Source: Streptococcus orisasini
GTDB lineage: Bacteria; Bacillota; Bacilli; Lactobacillales; Streptococcaceae
Assembly: GCF_001431045.1 (NCBI RefSeq)
Contig: NZ_BCLE01000032.1
Location: 45,962-109,961, forward strand
Direction: 5' to 3'
DNA length: 64,000 bases
The notes under the pieces: model-generated
Seen by the model: the letters and a program-made list of their open reading frames with translations, nothing else
Told to the model about the DNA's origin: nothing
Database searches by the model: none
Made by a program: the position numbers and the translations under genes
Shown here: positions 8,798 to 17,230 of the stretch, piece after piece
How positions within the stretch are numbered: the first letter of the stretch is position 1
Layout of the letters: the number at the start of each line of letters is the position of its first letter

Positions 8798-9139
8798 TTA
8801 TTTAGGACTGATTCCAAGAGCTATCCTGCCAAAACGGCTGATGCGCGTAATCTTCCAAGCCGGAGACCAGACGACTTCCACTCCAACTTTATTGATGCCA
8901 TCAATTTCAGACAGAGAATCAATGATTTCTGCAGGCAATGTATCAATACAGCCGCAGTTAACCTCGGTAAAGGTAATGACTAACTTGCAAAATCCTTCTT
9001 CATCTAAGTTAATTTCGTAAATCAATCCAAGATTATAAATATCCAATTCAATCTCTGGATCATATATTTTTTCAAGTTTTTCAATCAGCTGATCGCTAAT
9101 AGCTGCAGCACGCTCATTGATTTTGATATCATCTCTCAT
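8798..9139 (-). CDS. MIP18/DUF59 family protein (SufT/PaaD-like iron-sulfur assembly factor)
   Basis: A 113-residue protein of the DUF59 (MIP18-like) family, whose members help mature Fe-S proteins. Family features are the YDPEIELDIYNLGLIYEI stretch near residues 26-43, and the T-rich CxC region (VNCGCIDTLP near 59-68). Convergence with ilvD, which encodes an Fe-S dehydratase, is suggestive but not proof of a link. The start is preceded by AAGGAGAG at the right distance. It is monocistronic and divergent from the TDT-family gene. Function beyond the family is inference. Confidence 0.85.
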   Translation of the reverse strand: MRDDIKINERAAAISDQLIEKLEKIYDPEIELDIYNLGLIYEINLDEEGFCKLVITFTEVNCGCIDTLPAEIIDSLSEIDGINKVGVEVVWSPAWKITRISRFGRIALGISPK

Positions 9140-9307
9140 CTGCGCTCTCCTTCATAAAACGATTTGGCTATATTTTCCCATAAATAACCCTTTTTTTCAA
9201 TGTTTACTAAACGATTTTTTTGATTTAAAATAAATTTCCTCTCTAAAAATGGGTTTGTTTTATGTTACAATAAGAAGAATTATAAAAGAAAGAGGAGTTT
9301 AGAGGAG

Positions 9308-10249
9308 ATGAAAGCTGTAAAAAATCCACCTCTTGTGATGTCTGGTCTAAGTCTGGGCTTGTTTGCTCTTGGAAATCTGCTGGAGCTCTACCATCCGGCC
9401 TTGCGCTATTTATTAGGGACAGCTGCCATCTTTATCTATTTGCTTTTAATTATTGGGATTTTGAGAAATCTTCCTCAGGCTAAACAGCAGCTGCAGCAGC
9501 CCTTAGTTGCTTCGGTCTTTCCGACCTTTTTTATGTCTGGTATGTTGCTTGCAGGCTACATTCAACTTTTTTCAGGATTAGGACCTTGGGTTACCATTAT
9601 TAGCCTCCTTGTTTGGTGGCTGGCTTTCTTGGGAAATGCTTGGTTAATCCTTTACTTTACAGTTACATTTGTCCTGCATTTCAGCTGGGATTATGTCTTT
9701 CCTTCATGGTCTGTCCTCTATGTTGGTATTGCGGTAGCCACTCTGACAGCTCCTATCAGCGGCCAGTATTTTCTGGGACAACTGATCTTTTGGAGCTGCT
9801 TAATTTTGACTCTATTGGTTTTACCGTTTATGACTATCAAAGCCTACCGTATTGGCCTGCCTGAAAGTGCCAAGCCTAATATTTCTACGTTTTGTGCTCC
9901 TTTATCACTCCTGCTTGCAGGCTACTTAAAAACTTTCCCAGATGGACAAAGTCCAAATACCAATATTGTTTGGTTATTGCTTTTTGCTTCGCAGCTCCTC
10001 TATATTTTTGTTGTTATCCAATTGCCCGTTCTTTTAAAGCGAGATTTTAACCCAGGTTTTTCCGCCTTTACCTTTCCTTTTGTCATATCAATCACTTCGC
10101 TGCGTTCGGCCGGCCTTTACCTGAATATCCAGCATCCCTTATTTCATGTCTTGGTTAAACTAGAGGAGATACTGGCCATTGTGCTGGTTTTCTTCGTTCT
10201 TGTTCATTACCTAAGATTCTTATTTCAAAGTAAGACACTTAACGGCTAA
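9308..10249 (+). CDS. TDT-family membrane transporter/channel (TehA/exfoliative-toxin-like fold)
   Basis: A 313-residue integral membrane protein with about ten hydrophobic helices, consistent with the tellurite-resistance/dicarboxylate transporter (TDT) family related to TehA and plant SLAC1 anion channels. Repeating Pro/Trp-containing motifs such as FPSWSVLYVGIAVATLTAP near residues 136-154 support this. The substrate is unknown; family members carry anions or C4-dicarboxylates. The ATG at 9308 follows AGAGGAG (9291-9297). The promoter probably uses the extended -10 TGT-TACAAT at about 9263-9271. The gene is single and divergent from the DUF59 gene. Confidence 0.75.
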   Translation: MKAVKNPPLVMSGLSLGLFALGNLLELYHPALRYLLGTAAIFIYLLLIIGILRNLPQAKQQLQQPLVASVFPTFFMSGMLLAGYIQLFSGLGPWVTIISLLVWWLAFLGNAWLILYFTVTFVLHFSWDYVFPSWSVLYVGIAVATLTAPISGQYFLGQLIFWSCLILTLLVLPFMTIKAYRIGLPESAKPNISTFCAPLSLLLAGYLKTFPDGQSPNTNIVWLLLFASQLLYIFVVIQLPVLLKRDFNPGFSAFTFPFVISITSLRSAGLYLNIQHPLFHVLVKLEEILAIVLVFFVLVHYLRFLFQSKTLNG

Positions 10250-10336
10250 ACAGCAGGGATAAGACTTTCGCACAACTTTATATGAAATATTAATCCGTCA
10301 AATACCCATTTCTAATCTGTCTTTATAAGTCTTACC

Positions 10337-10352
10337 TTTACAGGTCTGTCAA
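10337..10352. repeat. Copy of the dispersed TTTACAGG-NN-TGTCAA motif
   Basis: TTTACAGGTCTGTCAA occurs in the 158-base gap between the TDT gene and the Cof hydrolase gene. The same pattern recurs at 15449-15464, and related TTTAC/TGTCAA half-sites recur at 23927-24115 and 34144-34255. Function unknown. Confidence 0.4.
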
Positions 10353-10392
10353 CCTATCAACTGACATCTGACTTTTATCTGTGCAGGATTTA

Positions 10393-10401
10393 TGCTACAC
10401 T
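10393..10401 (+). promoter_or_regulatory. Extended -10 promoter abutting the Cof hydrolase start codon
   Basis: TGC-TACACT ends six bases before the ATG at 10408, with no Shine-Dalgarno sequence in between. This predicts a transcript starting on or within a base or two of the start codon. Confidence 0.6.
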
Positions 10402-10407
10402 ATTAAC

Positions 10408-11193
10408 ATGAATTATAAAGGCTTAGTATTTTTTGATCTTGACGGGACACTTTTAAACAAGCAGTCTCAAATTTCACCCGATAATAAATTAGCTCTTCAA
10501 GAGCTGAGGGCAAATGGCTATCTTCCTATTATTGCTACTGGACGTTCCATAAAAGAGCTTAAAGGAGTTCTCAAACAGTCAGGAATAACCTCTGTCATTA
10601 TGATGAATGGCATGTCTATTTATATTGAAGGCAAGGAAGTCTTTACTCAAACTATTGATAGCGACACTATTGACAAATTGCTTGGTTTAGCCCGCAGTCT
10701 TGGCGATGAAATTGCCTACTATACTCCTTTTGACATTTACTTGTCAGGAGACTGTCAAGGCCTGAGGGACCATTTTACTTATTTTAATGAGGAACATGAG
10801 GAACTTCCGCCAATTAATGAAAATTTCTATCTTGACAATCCTGTCAACATGCTGCTGGTCGGCAGTGCTGATAAAAGTCATGATGCCATCTATCAAGAAG
10901 CAATTTCTCAGCTTCATTTTTTCAGAAACAGTCCTTATTCTATTGATGTCACAAAAGCGGGATCTGACAAGGGAACAGGTATCAATACCGTCAAAGATGT
11001 CCTTAATCTACAACACATTCCAACTTACGCCTTTGGAGACGGTAAAAATGATATCCCCTTGCTTTTAGCCGCTGATTATGCCATTGCCATGGAAAATGCT
11101 GTTGACGATGTTCTGGAAGTAGCAGATTTCATCACTCACCATCATGATCAAGACGGCATCAGACATGCTCTGCAGCACTATCATTTAATTTAA
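10408..11193 (+). CDS. Cof-type HAD-IIB family hydrolase
   Basis: A 261-residue haloacid-dehalogenase-superfamily phosphatase with a C2B cap, the Cof family, which dephosphorylates sugar phosphates or nucleotide-related small molecules. Motif I is FFDLDGTLL (nucleophile D10, acid D12), motif II lies in IIATGRS, and motif IV is AFGDGKNDIPLL near residues 218-229. A GTG-initiated upstream extension from 10381 is possible, but it would run through the promoter -10. The ATG at 10408 gives the standard N-terminus starting just before motif I. There is no ribosome-binding site, so it is a leaderless candidate. The substrate cannot be predicted. Confidence 0.88.
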   Translation: MNYKGLVFFDLDGTLLNKQSQISPDNKLALQELRANGYLPIIATGRSIKELKGVLKQSGITSVIMMNGMSIYIEGKEVFTQTIDSDTIDKLLGLARSLGDEIAYYTPFDIYLSGDCQGLRDHFTYFNEEHEELPPINENFYLDNPVNMLLVGSADKSHDAIYQEAISQLHFFRNSPYSIDVTKAGSDKGTGINTVKDVLNLQHIPTYAFGDGKNDIPLLLAADYAIAMENAVDDVLEVADFITHHHDQDGIRHALQHYHLI

Positions 11194-11196
11194 GCA

Positions 11197-11238
11197 AAAG
11201 AACTTGGCAATCAATCGATTGCCAAGTTCTTTGTTTTT
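11197..11238. terminator. Strong terminator after the Cof hydrolase gene
   Basis: A perfect 16-base-pair stem, AAAGAACTTGGCAATC (11197-11212) with GATTGCCAAGTTCTTT (11217-11232), a four-base loop and a following GTTTTTG. It probably also serves the converging yhgE-like gene. Confidence 0.9.
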
Positions 11239-11274
11239 GTCTTCATTCAGCAACTCTCAAAATGGTAATAGTCA

Positions 11275-13674
11275 CTAAAGACTAGGCGACGAGCTACTGG
11301 TTGCTCTTTGCAAAGTAACTTTACGTTTTCCAACCAGCAGGTTTACAACAGCAAAGATAAGGAAAAATACTCCTAAAGCTAAAACCTGATTGCCGATTGT
11401 ACCGCTCATTGAAATCGTTTCTCGCAAACCAGATACTGAGTAACTCATTGGTAAATAAGGATTGACATTTTGGAAAAACTTAGCCGTTACATCAAGAGGA
11501 TAGGTTCCTGCACAGGAGCCTAACTGCAGTAAGAGTAAAATCAAGGAAGCAAAGGAACCAAATTTATCATGCCAGGTTACTAAAGCTGTTACCACCGTCA
11601 TAAAAGTGATACTTGCAAGAATAGTCAGTCCCAGAGTCCTGAGTTCAAAATTAGAAGTCAGACCTAGCATACGAACGCCAAAATAGAGGATAACGGCTCC
11701 TGCTACAGCAATTAAACCATTAATTGCAAGCTTTTGCTCAACCCATTCTTTAAGCGTTTTGGCCTTTTTGCCTGAAAGAGCTTCTCTAAAGATAGTGTTA
11801 GTTGACAGAGCCATAACCATCAGCGCCACTGACATCATGTAAGGTGCCATCCCTACACCATTATTCTTAACATGATCCTCGTCTCGATGCTTGATGGCTA
11901 CAGGACTTGCTAAAGTTTTAGCATTTAGATCCGCAACTGCAACTAGGGATAGTTTGTCCTTAGCCATTGATAAAGCTTTAGCAAGCTGGTCGGAACCACT
12001 TGACAGTTTTGTCAAGTTACTTGTCAAGGTATTACTTCCTTTAGCTAACTTATCGGCTCCTGCAGAAATTTGATTGGCACCGTTAGCCAACTGACTAGCT
12101 CCCGAAGTTAACTGACTGCTGTTGGCAGCCAAAGTATTGGCACCGTTGTTAAGCGTTCCAACTGCATTGGTATAAGCTGTCAAGCCCTGTGTAAAGGAAG
12201 CTGTTCCTGCCGACAGACCATTTCCAAGCAGACTGGCACCATTAGCTAGAGAGCTGCTGGCTGGAATAATCTGTGTGTTTAAAGCTGTATTAATTTGTGT
12301 CAACCCACTTGACAAAGTTGTCAAGCTATCAGAGGCACTTGGCAGAATTGCATTTGCTGTTTGTTTTAATTGAGCCAAGGCTGCCGTATTATTAGCAGCA
12401 TTTTCTGAGGCAAGCTGGCCGTTTGGCAGTGAATTCTGAATGTTTTGAACACTAGTCAAGATAGCATTTGCCTGTGACACCGCTGCAGCACTTGGCCCTG
12501 TTGCTGAAGCTGTAGTTAAATTGCCTGTATTAGCTAAGGCAGAAGCAATTTCAGACTGATCTTGGGGAGACAGCTTTTGATAAGCACTAGTTGCCTGCAC
12601 TACAGCCAGTGAATTCTGCTGATTCCCTACGGCTGGCTGAGTCGTATTAGCCGAATTGATAATATTTTGCGCTGCTGCCGTAATGGCTGATAGATAGTTG
12701 CTGATATCAACATTACTGGATGTGGCTGCAGAAGTTCCGCTGTAATTTTGAATAGCCGTGTTGAGGTTCGTTAAAGAACCGATTAACTGATTAATCTGCT
12801 GGCTTTGTTCCGCAGACAGATTGGTCTTGCTTGACAGGTTAACCAGCCCTTGATTGAGCAGACCAGCTGCACTTACTAATTGCTGAATCTGGCTAAAGCC
12901 ACTATTTAATTGGGCAGCCCCTCCTAAAAGTTCCTGTGATTTACTGTTGAGCTGATTTGTCCCAGCAGCTAACTGTCCGACTCCTCCTGTATAGGTCTGC
13001 AGACCTGAATACAGAGTATTAGCCCCCTGATTAAAGGTTTGACTGGAGTTGGCCAAAGTAGTAAGATTAGTGCCCATCATTTGACTTCCCTTTTCCAGCT
13101 GCTCAGAGCCATTAGCCAAAGTTTGACTGGCAGTACTTGCCTTTCCAAGACCTGTTTTTAAGCTTGACATACTCTTAAAAAGAGATTTTGTGTAGGTGCT
13201 GGTAATATTTTTTGAAACAGATTCTTTTAAGGCTTTGGCAGCCGTTTCGCTCATTTTAGAAGCTACGAAACTGTGACCCTTGGAGGTTTGGTAGGGAATA
13301 GTGATCTGCTTAGGATTATCTGTCAAAACACTGGCAGCATTCTTAGATAAATCCTGTGGTAAAGTGATAATCATATAATAATCACCTTCTTGCAGTCCTT
13401 TTGTGGCCTTCTCACTGCTAACAAAGTGATAATCCAGATTTTTATTCCTAGACATACTGTCAACCATATCTTGACCAATTGTCATTTTTTTATTATTGTA
13501 AGAGGCAGGCTTATCTTCATTGACAACAGCTACCGGTAAGTCAGATACATGACCGTAAGGATCCCACATGGAACTTAGGAAAATGATATTGTACAAAGCA
13601 GGAACAAGGGCTATCCCTATCATTGTAATCCAAAGCATGGGCTTTTTTAAGACTGCTTTCAATTCCGTTAACAT
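11275..13674 (-). CDS. YhgE/Pip domain membrane protein (phage infection protein family)
   Basis: A 799-residue membrane protein of the YhgE/Pip family, related to ABC-2 type permeases and to the lactococcal phage-infection protein; some members take part in type VII-like secretion or export. The N-terminal helix (KPMLWITMIGIALVPALYNI, about residues 11-30) is followed by a large extracellular domain. That domain has many short repeats of the type LANGANQLSAGADKL, predicted coiled-coil/beta-helical. The C-terminus has five to six membrane helices. The ATG at 13674 follows AAGGAG; the frame extends 21 codons further but lacks a ribosome-binding site there. It is divergent from a TetR-type gene that probably regulates it. 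Substrate unknown. Confidence 0.85.
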   Translation of the reverse strand: MLTELKAVLKKPMLWITMIGIALVPALYNIIFLSSMWDPYGHVSDLPVAVVNEDKPASYNNKKMTIGQDMVDSMSRNKNLDYHFVSSEKATKGLQEGDYYMIITLPQDLSKNAASVLTDNPKQITIPYQTSKGHSFVASKMSETAAKALKESVSKNITSTYTKSLFKSMSSLKTGLGKASTASQTLANGSEQLEKGSQMMGTNLTTLANSSQTFNQGANTLYSGLQTYTGGVGQLAAGTNQLNSKSQELLGGAAQLNSGFSQIQQLVSAAGLLNQGLVNLSSKTNLSAEQSQQINQLIGSLTNLNTAIQNYSGTSAATSSNVDISNYLSAITAAAQNIINSANTTQPAVGNQQNSLAVVQATSAYQKLSPQDQSEIASALANTGNLTTASATGPSAAAVSQANAILTSVQNIQNSLPNGQLASENAANNTAALAQLKQTANAILPSASDSLTTLSSGLTQINTALNTQIIPASSSLANGASLLGNGLSAGTASFTQGLTAYTNAVGTLNNGANTLAANSSQLTSGASQLANGANQISAGADKLAKGSNTLTSNLTKLSSGSDQLAKALSMAKDKLSLVAVADLNAKTLASPVAIKHRDEDHVKNNGVGMAPYMMSVALMVMALSTNTIFREALSGKKAKTLKEWVEQKLAINGLIAVAGAVILYFGVRMLGLTSNFELRTLGLTILASITFMTVVTALVTWHDKFGSFASLILLLLQLGSCAGTYPLDVTAKFFQNVNPYLPMSYSVSGLRETISMSGTIGNQVLALGVFFLIFAVVNLLVGKRKVTLQRATSSSSPSL

Positions 13675-13803
13675 TTTATCTCCTTTTTGTACATTATGTC
13701 TAAATATTTGATATAATAGATTATACTCATAAATCAATATTTTACAATATAAAAAAAGATTTTTTAGACACTGTGTATAACTTTGTGCAAAAGGAGTTTT
13801 CCC
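13675..13803. promoter_or_regulatory. Divergent promoter region between yhgE-like and tetR-like genes
   Basis: The leftward promoter is TTGTAA (complement of 13742-13747) 16 bases from TATAAT (complement of 13720-13725). A rightward TATAAT lies at 13712-13717, with TTGTAC at 13687-13692 as a poor -35 (19-base spacer). The two overlap, and an imperfect inverted repeat (AAATATTTGAT near 13702 / ATCAATATTTT near 13733) spans them. It is a candidate operator for the adjacent TetR-family protein. Confidence 0.55.
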
Positions 13804-14361
13804 ATGACAAAATCTCTAAAAAAAGAAAAAACAAAAAAAGCCTTGGAAGAAGCCATGGCCCATCTATTAGAAAAAGAAAGTTTTAATGACATTACAACAA
13901 CTGAGTTGGCAAAAGCCGCCCATATCAGCCGCAGCGGTTTTTACACTCACTACAAAGACAAATATGAAATGATTGATAACTATCAACAAACACTTTTTAG
14001 CAAATTAGAATACATTTTTGATAAAAATTCGTCCAATCAAGAAGGAGCTATCTTAGAAGTCTTTGAATTTCTCGACCGAGAACCACTGTTTGCTGCCTTA
14101 CTATCTGCAAACGGAACTAAAGAAATCCAGGAGTTTCTGAAGAATAAATTTAGGCTGCTAATCACCCATGATTTACAAGTAGGCCTTTCTATTTCCATCC
14201 AAAATAATTTTCAAAATAAAAAGTTGACTGATGTTGAAAGAGAATATGGAACCATATACATCATCAATGCCCTCTTTGGTGTCTGCCAAATGTGGATTGC
14301 CCGCGGTAAAGTAGAGAGTCCCAAACAAATGACTGAATTTATTCTTAAGATGATGCACTAA
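13804..14361 (+). CDS. TetR/AcrR family transcriptional regulator
   Basis: A 185-residue TetR-type regulator. The N-terminal helix-turn-helix is clear: FNDITTTELAKAAHISRSGF (about residues 24-43) followed by YTHYKDKYEMID. The C-terminal ligand/dimer domain resembles the TetR_C_7/DhaS-like group, ending GVCQMWIARGKVESPKQMTEFI. The ATG at 13804 is seven bases after AAGGAG (13791-13796); an upstream GTG at 13783 lacks a site. The gene is divergent from the yhgE-like gene and shares its promoter region, the usual arrangement for a repressor of the neighbour. The effector is unknown. Confidence 0.88.
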   Translation: MTKSLKKEKTKKALEEAMAHLLEKESFNDITTTELAKAAHISRSGFYTHYKDKYEMIDNYQQTLFSKLEYIFDKNSSNQEGAILEVFEFLDREPLFAALLSANGTKEIQEFLKNKFRLLITHDLQVGLSISIQNNFQNKKLTDVEREYGTIYIINALFGVCQMWIARGKVESPKQMTEFILKMMH

Positions 14362-14402
14362 TCCTATTCTAAAGAGTCAGCTAGCCATTTGTTTCTAAAA
14401 AA

Positions 14403-14442
14403 ATAGGACAGCCGTTTAAATTTTTAGGGCTGTCCTGTTTTT
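14403..14442 (+). terminator. Terminator of the tetR-like gene
   Basis: AGGACAGCC (14405-14413) pairs with GGCTGTCCT (14428-14436), followed by GTTTTTAT. Confidence 0.85.
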
Positions 14443-14507
14443 ATATGTGAAAACCAGTGCTTATCTTTTGATTTAGGTAATGACACTTTATCAATAAAAG
14501 GCCATCA

Positions 14508-14540
14508 CAAAAGGCTGAGACATGCTGTCCCAACCTTTTG
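14508..14540 (-). terminator. Terminator of rpsD, GGCTGAGAC-type hairpin
   Basis: CAAAAGGCTGAGAC (14508-14521) pairs imperfectly with GTCCCAACCTTTTG (14527-14540), two mismatches. On the - strand the hairpin is followed by TTTTG. The same hairpin family recurs at 24117, 41549 and 52361. Confidence 0.7.
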
Positions 14541-14555
14541 ATAATAATTGATAAA

Positions 14556-15167
14556 TTAAAGCATTTTGTTGTAGTATTCAACGACAAGTGCTTCATTGAT
14601 TTCTGGGTTAATTTCATCACGTTCTGGAAGACGAATCAATGAACCTTCCAATTTTTCAGCATCAAATGATACGAAAGCTGGACGTCCAAGAGTAGCTTCA
14701 ACGGCTTCAAGGATTGCTGGAACTTTCAATGATTTTTCACGAACTGAGATAACTTGACCTGGAGTTACACGGTATGAAGGGATATCAACACGTTTGCCAT
14801 CAACAAGGATGTGACCGTGGTTAACGAATTGACGAGCTTGACGACGAGTAGTTGCAAGACCTAAACGGTAAACAACATTGTCAAGACGGCGTTCCAAAAG
14901 AACCATAAAGTTGAAACCAAGAGTTCCACCTTTAATTTTAGTAGCTTGTACGAACAAGTTACGGAATTGTTTTTCACCTACACCATAAGTAAAACGAAGT
15001 TTTTGTTTTTCAGCCAATTGCAAACCGTATTCTGAAAGTTTTGAACGATTGTTTGGACCGTGTTGACCTGGTACGTAGTTACGACGCGCCAATTCTTTAC
15101 CTGTACCTGTAAGTGACAAACCAAGGCGACGTGATTGTTTCCATGATGGACCTGTATAACGTGACAT
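14556..15167 (-). CDS. rpsD: 30S ribosomal protein S4
   Basis: A primary 16S rRNA-binding protein of the small subunit and a translational-accuracy factor. It has 203 residues. The sequence [20 protein letters not shown], the RNA-binding S4 domain ([20 protein letters not shown] near 93-112, then [16 protein letters not shown]) and the C-terminus [13 protein letters not shown] are typical of streptococcal S4. Two ATGs are possible: AGGAGG lies eight bases before the second (15167) and only two before the first (15173), so 15167 is the start. The gene is monocistronic, with a strong promoter and a 150-base structured leader. Confidence 0.97.
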   Translation of the reverse strand: MSRYTGPSWKQSRRLGLSLTGTGKELARRNYVPGQHGPNNRSKLSEYGLQLAEKQKLRFTYGVGEKQFRNLFVQATKIKGGTLGFNFMVLLERRLDNVVYRLGLATTRRQARQFVNHGHILVDGKRVDIPSYRVTPGQVISVREKSLKVPAILEAVEATLGRPAFVSFDAEKLEGSLIRLPERDEINPEINEALVVEYYNKML

Positions 15168-15318
15168 TTTCATGTCCTCCTATAAAAATATATTTTGTAG
15201 GAAATAACGTTTTAAGAAACCCTGATTCGTGCAGGTGCCCTTCGCCTAAACAGCCAAGGTTACTTATCCCAAGACACCTGTTGACGAGCTTCATGCTTCT
15301 CTGCTGCTATTTCACACA
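15168..15318 (-). promoter_or_regulatory. Structured 5' leader of rpsD (candidate S4 autoregulatory RNA)
   Basis: About 150 bases separate the predicted transcription start from the S4 start codon. On the - strand CAGGTG and CACCTG enclose a loop with internal CCTT...GGC...AAGG pairing, suggesting a compact fold. In other Firmicutes S4 represses its own mRNA through a leader structure. The family is established; that this leader is its counterpart is inference. Confidence 0.5.
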
Positions 15319-15324
15319 AAGAGT

Positions 15325-15353
15325 AGTATAGCACACAAAAAAAGCTTTGTAAA
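15325..15353 (-). promoter_or_regulatory. rpsD promoter
   Basis: On the - strand TTTACA (15348-15353) and TATACT (15325-15330) are separated by exactly 17 bases. This is a near-consensus vegetative promoter. Confidence 0.8.
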
Positions 15354-15448
15354 GGCTTTTGCAATATATTATCCAACTTATTTGTCAATATTAATATGCT
15401 TAAAGATTAGAAAATGCCTTTTCTATAGCCTTCTTTAATCACTTAATA

Positions 15449-15475
15449 TTTACAGGATTGTCAAGCTTGTGTAAA
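15449..15475. repeat. Dispersed TTTACAGG-NN-TGTCAA motif with outer TTTACA/TGTAAA arms
   Basis: TTTACAGGATTGTCAA (15449-15464) continues into CTTG and TGTAAA, so the outer TTTACA/TGTAAA form an inverted repeat around CAAGCTTG. It lies in the rpsD-veg gap, outside both the rpsD promoter and the veg terminator, with no known function. Confidence 0.4.
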
Positions 15476-15509
15476 CCCACTATTGCTTTTACTGCAGAAT
15501 AATCTAAAT

Positions 15510-15544
15510 AAAAATGATTAGACCCAAGGCATCGGTCTAATCAA
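15510..15544 (-). terminator. Terminator of veg, overlapping its stop codon
   Basis: GATTAGACC (15516-15524) and GGTCTAATC (15534-15542) form a nine-base-pair stem; on the - strand it is followed by ATTTTTATTT. The upstream arm includes the last codons and the stop of veg. Confidence 0.8.
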
Positions 15545-15809
15545 AATAATGAATCAACGTTTTTTCTGTTAAAATATCAGAGTAGGTATATGATTCAACA
15601 TAAGTATTGTCAATTTCACCCGGCATACTAGCCTCATCTTTATATTCCACAATAAAAAGTGAAGAATACACTTCAATAAGACGGCCGACCTTATTTTTTT
15701 CACGCTTGCGACCGTTTTCAAGTGTTAATTCGACCAACTGGCCTTCATGATTTTTAATATCTTCCTTGATTTTTTTCATTTTTGCGACATCTGCAAATGC
15801 ATCACTCAT
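15537..15809 (-). CDS. veg: Veg family protein
   Basis: A 90-residue protein of the Veg family, best known from Bacillus subtilis, where Veg is abundant and stimulates biofilm formation. Recognition rests on the central EVYSSLFIVEY and the C-terminal SYTYSDILTEK, which correspond to the YPSVFVI and YSYADILTE signature. The lysine/glutamate-rich N-terminus (AKMKKIKEDI) is longer than usual. It lies 15 bases downstream of dnaB and may be part of the gdpP-rplI-dnaB transcription unit, ending at the terminator that overlaps its stop. The molecular function in streptococci is unknown. Confidence 0.85.
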   Translation of the reverse strand: MSDAFADVAKMKKIKEDIKNHEGQLVELTLENGRKREKNKVGRLIEVYSSLFIVEYKDEASMPGEIDNTYVESYTYSDILTEKTLIHYFD

Positions 15810-15824
15810 TTTAATCTATTTCTC

Positions 15825-17192
15825 CTATCCTTCTTCTTCAAATTGGGCTATCGTTGAAAATTTATTGTACTGCTTTTGGAATATTAATTTAATCGTTCCT
15901 CTAGCACCCGCCCGGTTTTTTTCCAATATAACTTCGATGGTATTGTCTTCTAATTGTTCCTGTCCTTCTTCCTTATCGCCTCTGTCATAATAATCATCAC
16001 GATACAAAAAGGCAACAATATCAGCATCCTGCTCGATGGAACCAGATTCCCGAATATCGGAAAGAACTGGCCTTTTATCCTGACGCTGTTCAACACCACG
16101 AGACAGCTGACTGAGGGCAATAACTGGAACTTTGAGTTCCTTGGCAAGAATTTTTAACTGGCGGGAAATATCAGAGACTTCCTGCTGACGATTTTCAGGA
16201 CGAGTTCCTGTAATAAGCTGCAAATAATCAATAACAATCAAGCCTAAACCATTTTCTAGTTCTTGGTCCAGCTTGCGGGCACGCGCCCGAATCTCTGTAA
16301 CTTTAATTCCCGGCGTATCATCAATATAAATGGGAGCCTCAGCAAGAGTTCCCTGAGCCAGCGTAATATTCTGCCACTCTTGCTCAGTTAATTGACCAGT
16401 CCGCAAATTATGAGCGTCTACCATACCTTCTGAGGCAAGCATCCGATCGACCAAACTTTCTGCTCCCATCTCTAGCGAGAAAATAGCAACGGGTCGATTG
16501 TACTTTGTTCCAACATTTTGCGCAATATTAAGAACAAAGGCTGTCTTACCAACTGCTGGCCTGGCAGCTAGAATAATGAGCTGATCGGGATGAAGGCCTG
16601 TCGTAATCTTATCAAGAGCCTGAAAACCAGTCGGCAATCCGGTAACATCTGAAGTCTGTTTTGAACGCAATTCAAGATTTTCATAGTTAATTGCCAAAAC
16701 ATCAGAAATCCGGCGAAAACCGCTGCGGCTGCTGCGTTCATTGATATCAATCAAAGCCTTCTCGGCACCAGCAATAATATCTTCGGAATCTGTCGCCCCT
16801 TCATAGGCCTGATTGACAGTCTCTGTCAAGCGTTCAATAATCCGGCGCAGCATAGATTTTTCAGCTACAATTTTAGCATAATACTCAGCATTAGCACTGG
16901 TTGGCACACTGTTAACCAACTCAACAAGGTAAGAGATACCTCCGATATTTTGCAAATCTCCTTGACTGTCAAGAATTGCACGGACTGTCGTTGCATCGAT
17001 AGCGTCATTTCGATCATTGAGACTAATCATAGCCTTAAAAATGACACGATGGGCATACTTGTAAAAATCTTCAGGTTCAATATATTCCCGAACCGCAATA
17101 AGCTTATCTGGCGCTATAAAAATAGAACCCAAAACAGACTGTTCAGCCACTAAATCCTGAGGTTGCACTCGTAATTCCGGAGTCTCTGGCAA
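15825..17192 (-). CDS. dnaC: Replicative DNA helicase (DnaB homologue, named DnaC in Firmicutes)
   Basis: A hexameric 5'-3' helicase that unwinds DNA at the replication fork and recruits primase. It has 455 residues: N-terminal helical domain (LVAEQSVLGSIF), linker, and RecA-like motor with Walker A ARPAVGKT near residue 210-217, Walker B LGLIVIDYLQLI, and the SRGVEQR and ESGSIEQDAD motifs. The start is TTG (17190-17192), preceded by GGGGGTGG; no ATG fits. It follows rplI by 38 bases on the same strand. The rplI-dnaB linkage is common in Firmicutes. Confidence 0.95.
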   Translation of the reverse strand: MPETPELRVQPQDLVAEQSVLGSIFIAPDKLIAVREYIEPEDFYKYAHRVIFKAMISLNDRNDAIDATTVRAILDSQGDLQNIGGISYLVELVNSVPTSANAEYYAKIVAEKSMLRRIIERLTETVNQAYEGATDSEDIIAGAEKALIDINERSSRSGFRRISDVLAINYENLELRSKQTSDVTGLPTGFQALDKITTGLHPDQLIILAARPAVGKTAFVLNIAQNVGTKYNRPVAIFSLEMGAESLVDRMLASEGMVDAHNLRTGQLTEQEWQNITLAQGTLAEAPIYIDDTPGIKVTEIRARARKLDQELENGLGLIVIDYLQLITGTRPENRQQEVSDISRQLKILAKELKVPVIALSQLSRGVEQRQDKRPVLSDIRESGSIEQDADIVAFLYRDDYYDRGDKEEGQEQLEDNTIEVILEKNRAGARGTIKLIFQKQYNKFSTIAQFEEEG

Positions 17193-17230
17193 AACTTTCC
17201 ACCCCCTAACCTGACTTGTTTAATCATCAG

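Noticed and set aside
13675..13803. Exact TetR operator palindrome
   Set aside because: The best inverted repeat is imperfect with an indel, so only a promoter region with a candidate operator is reported.
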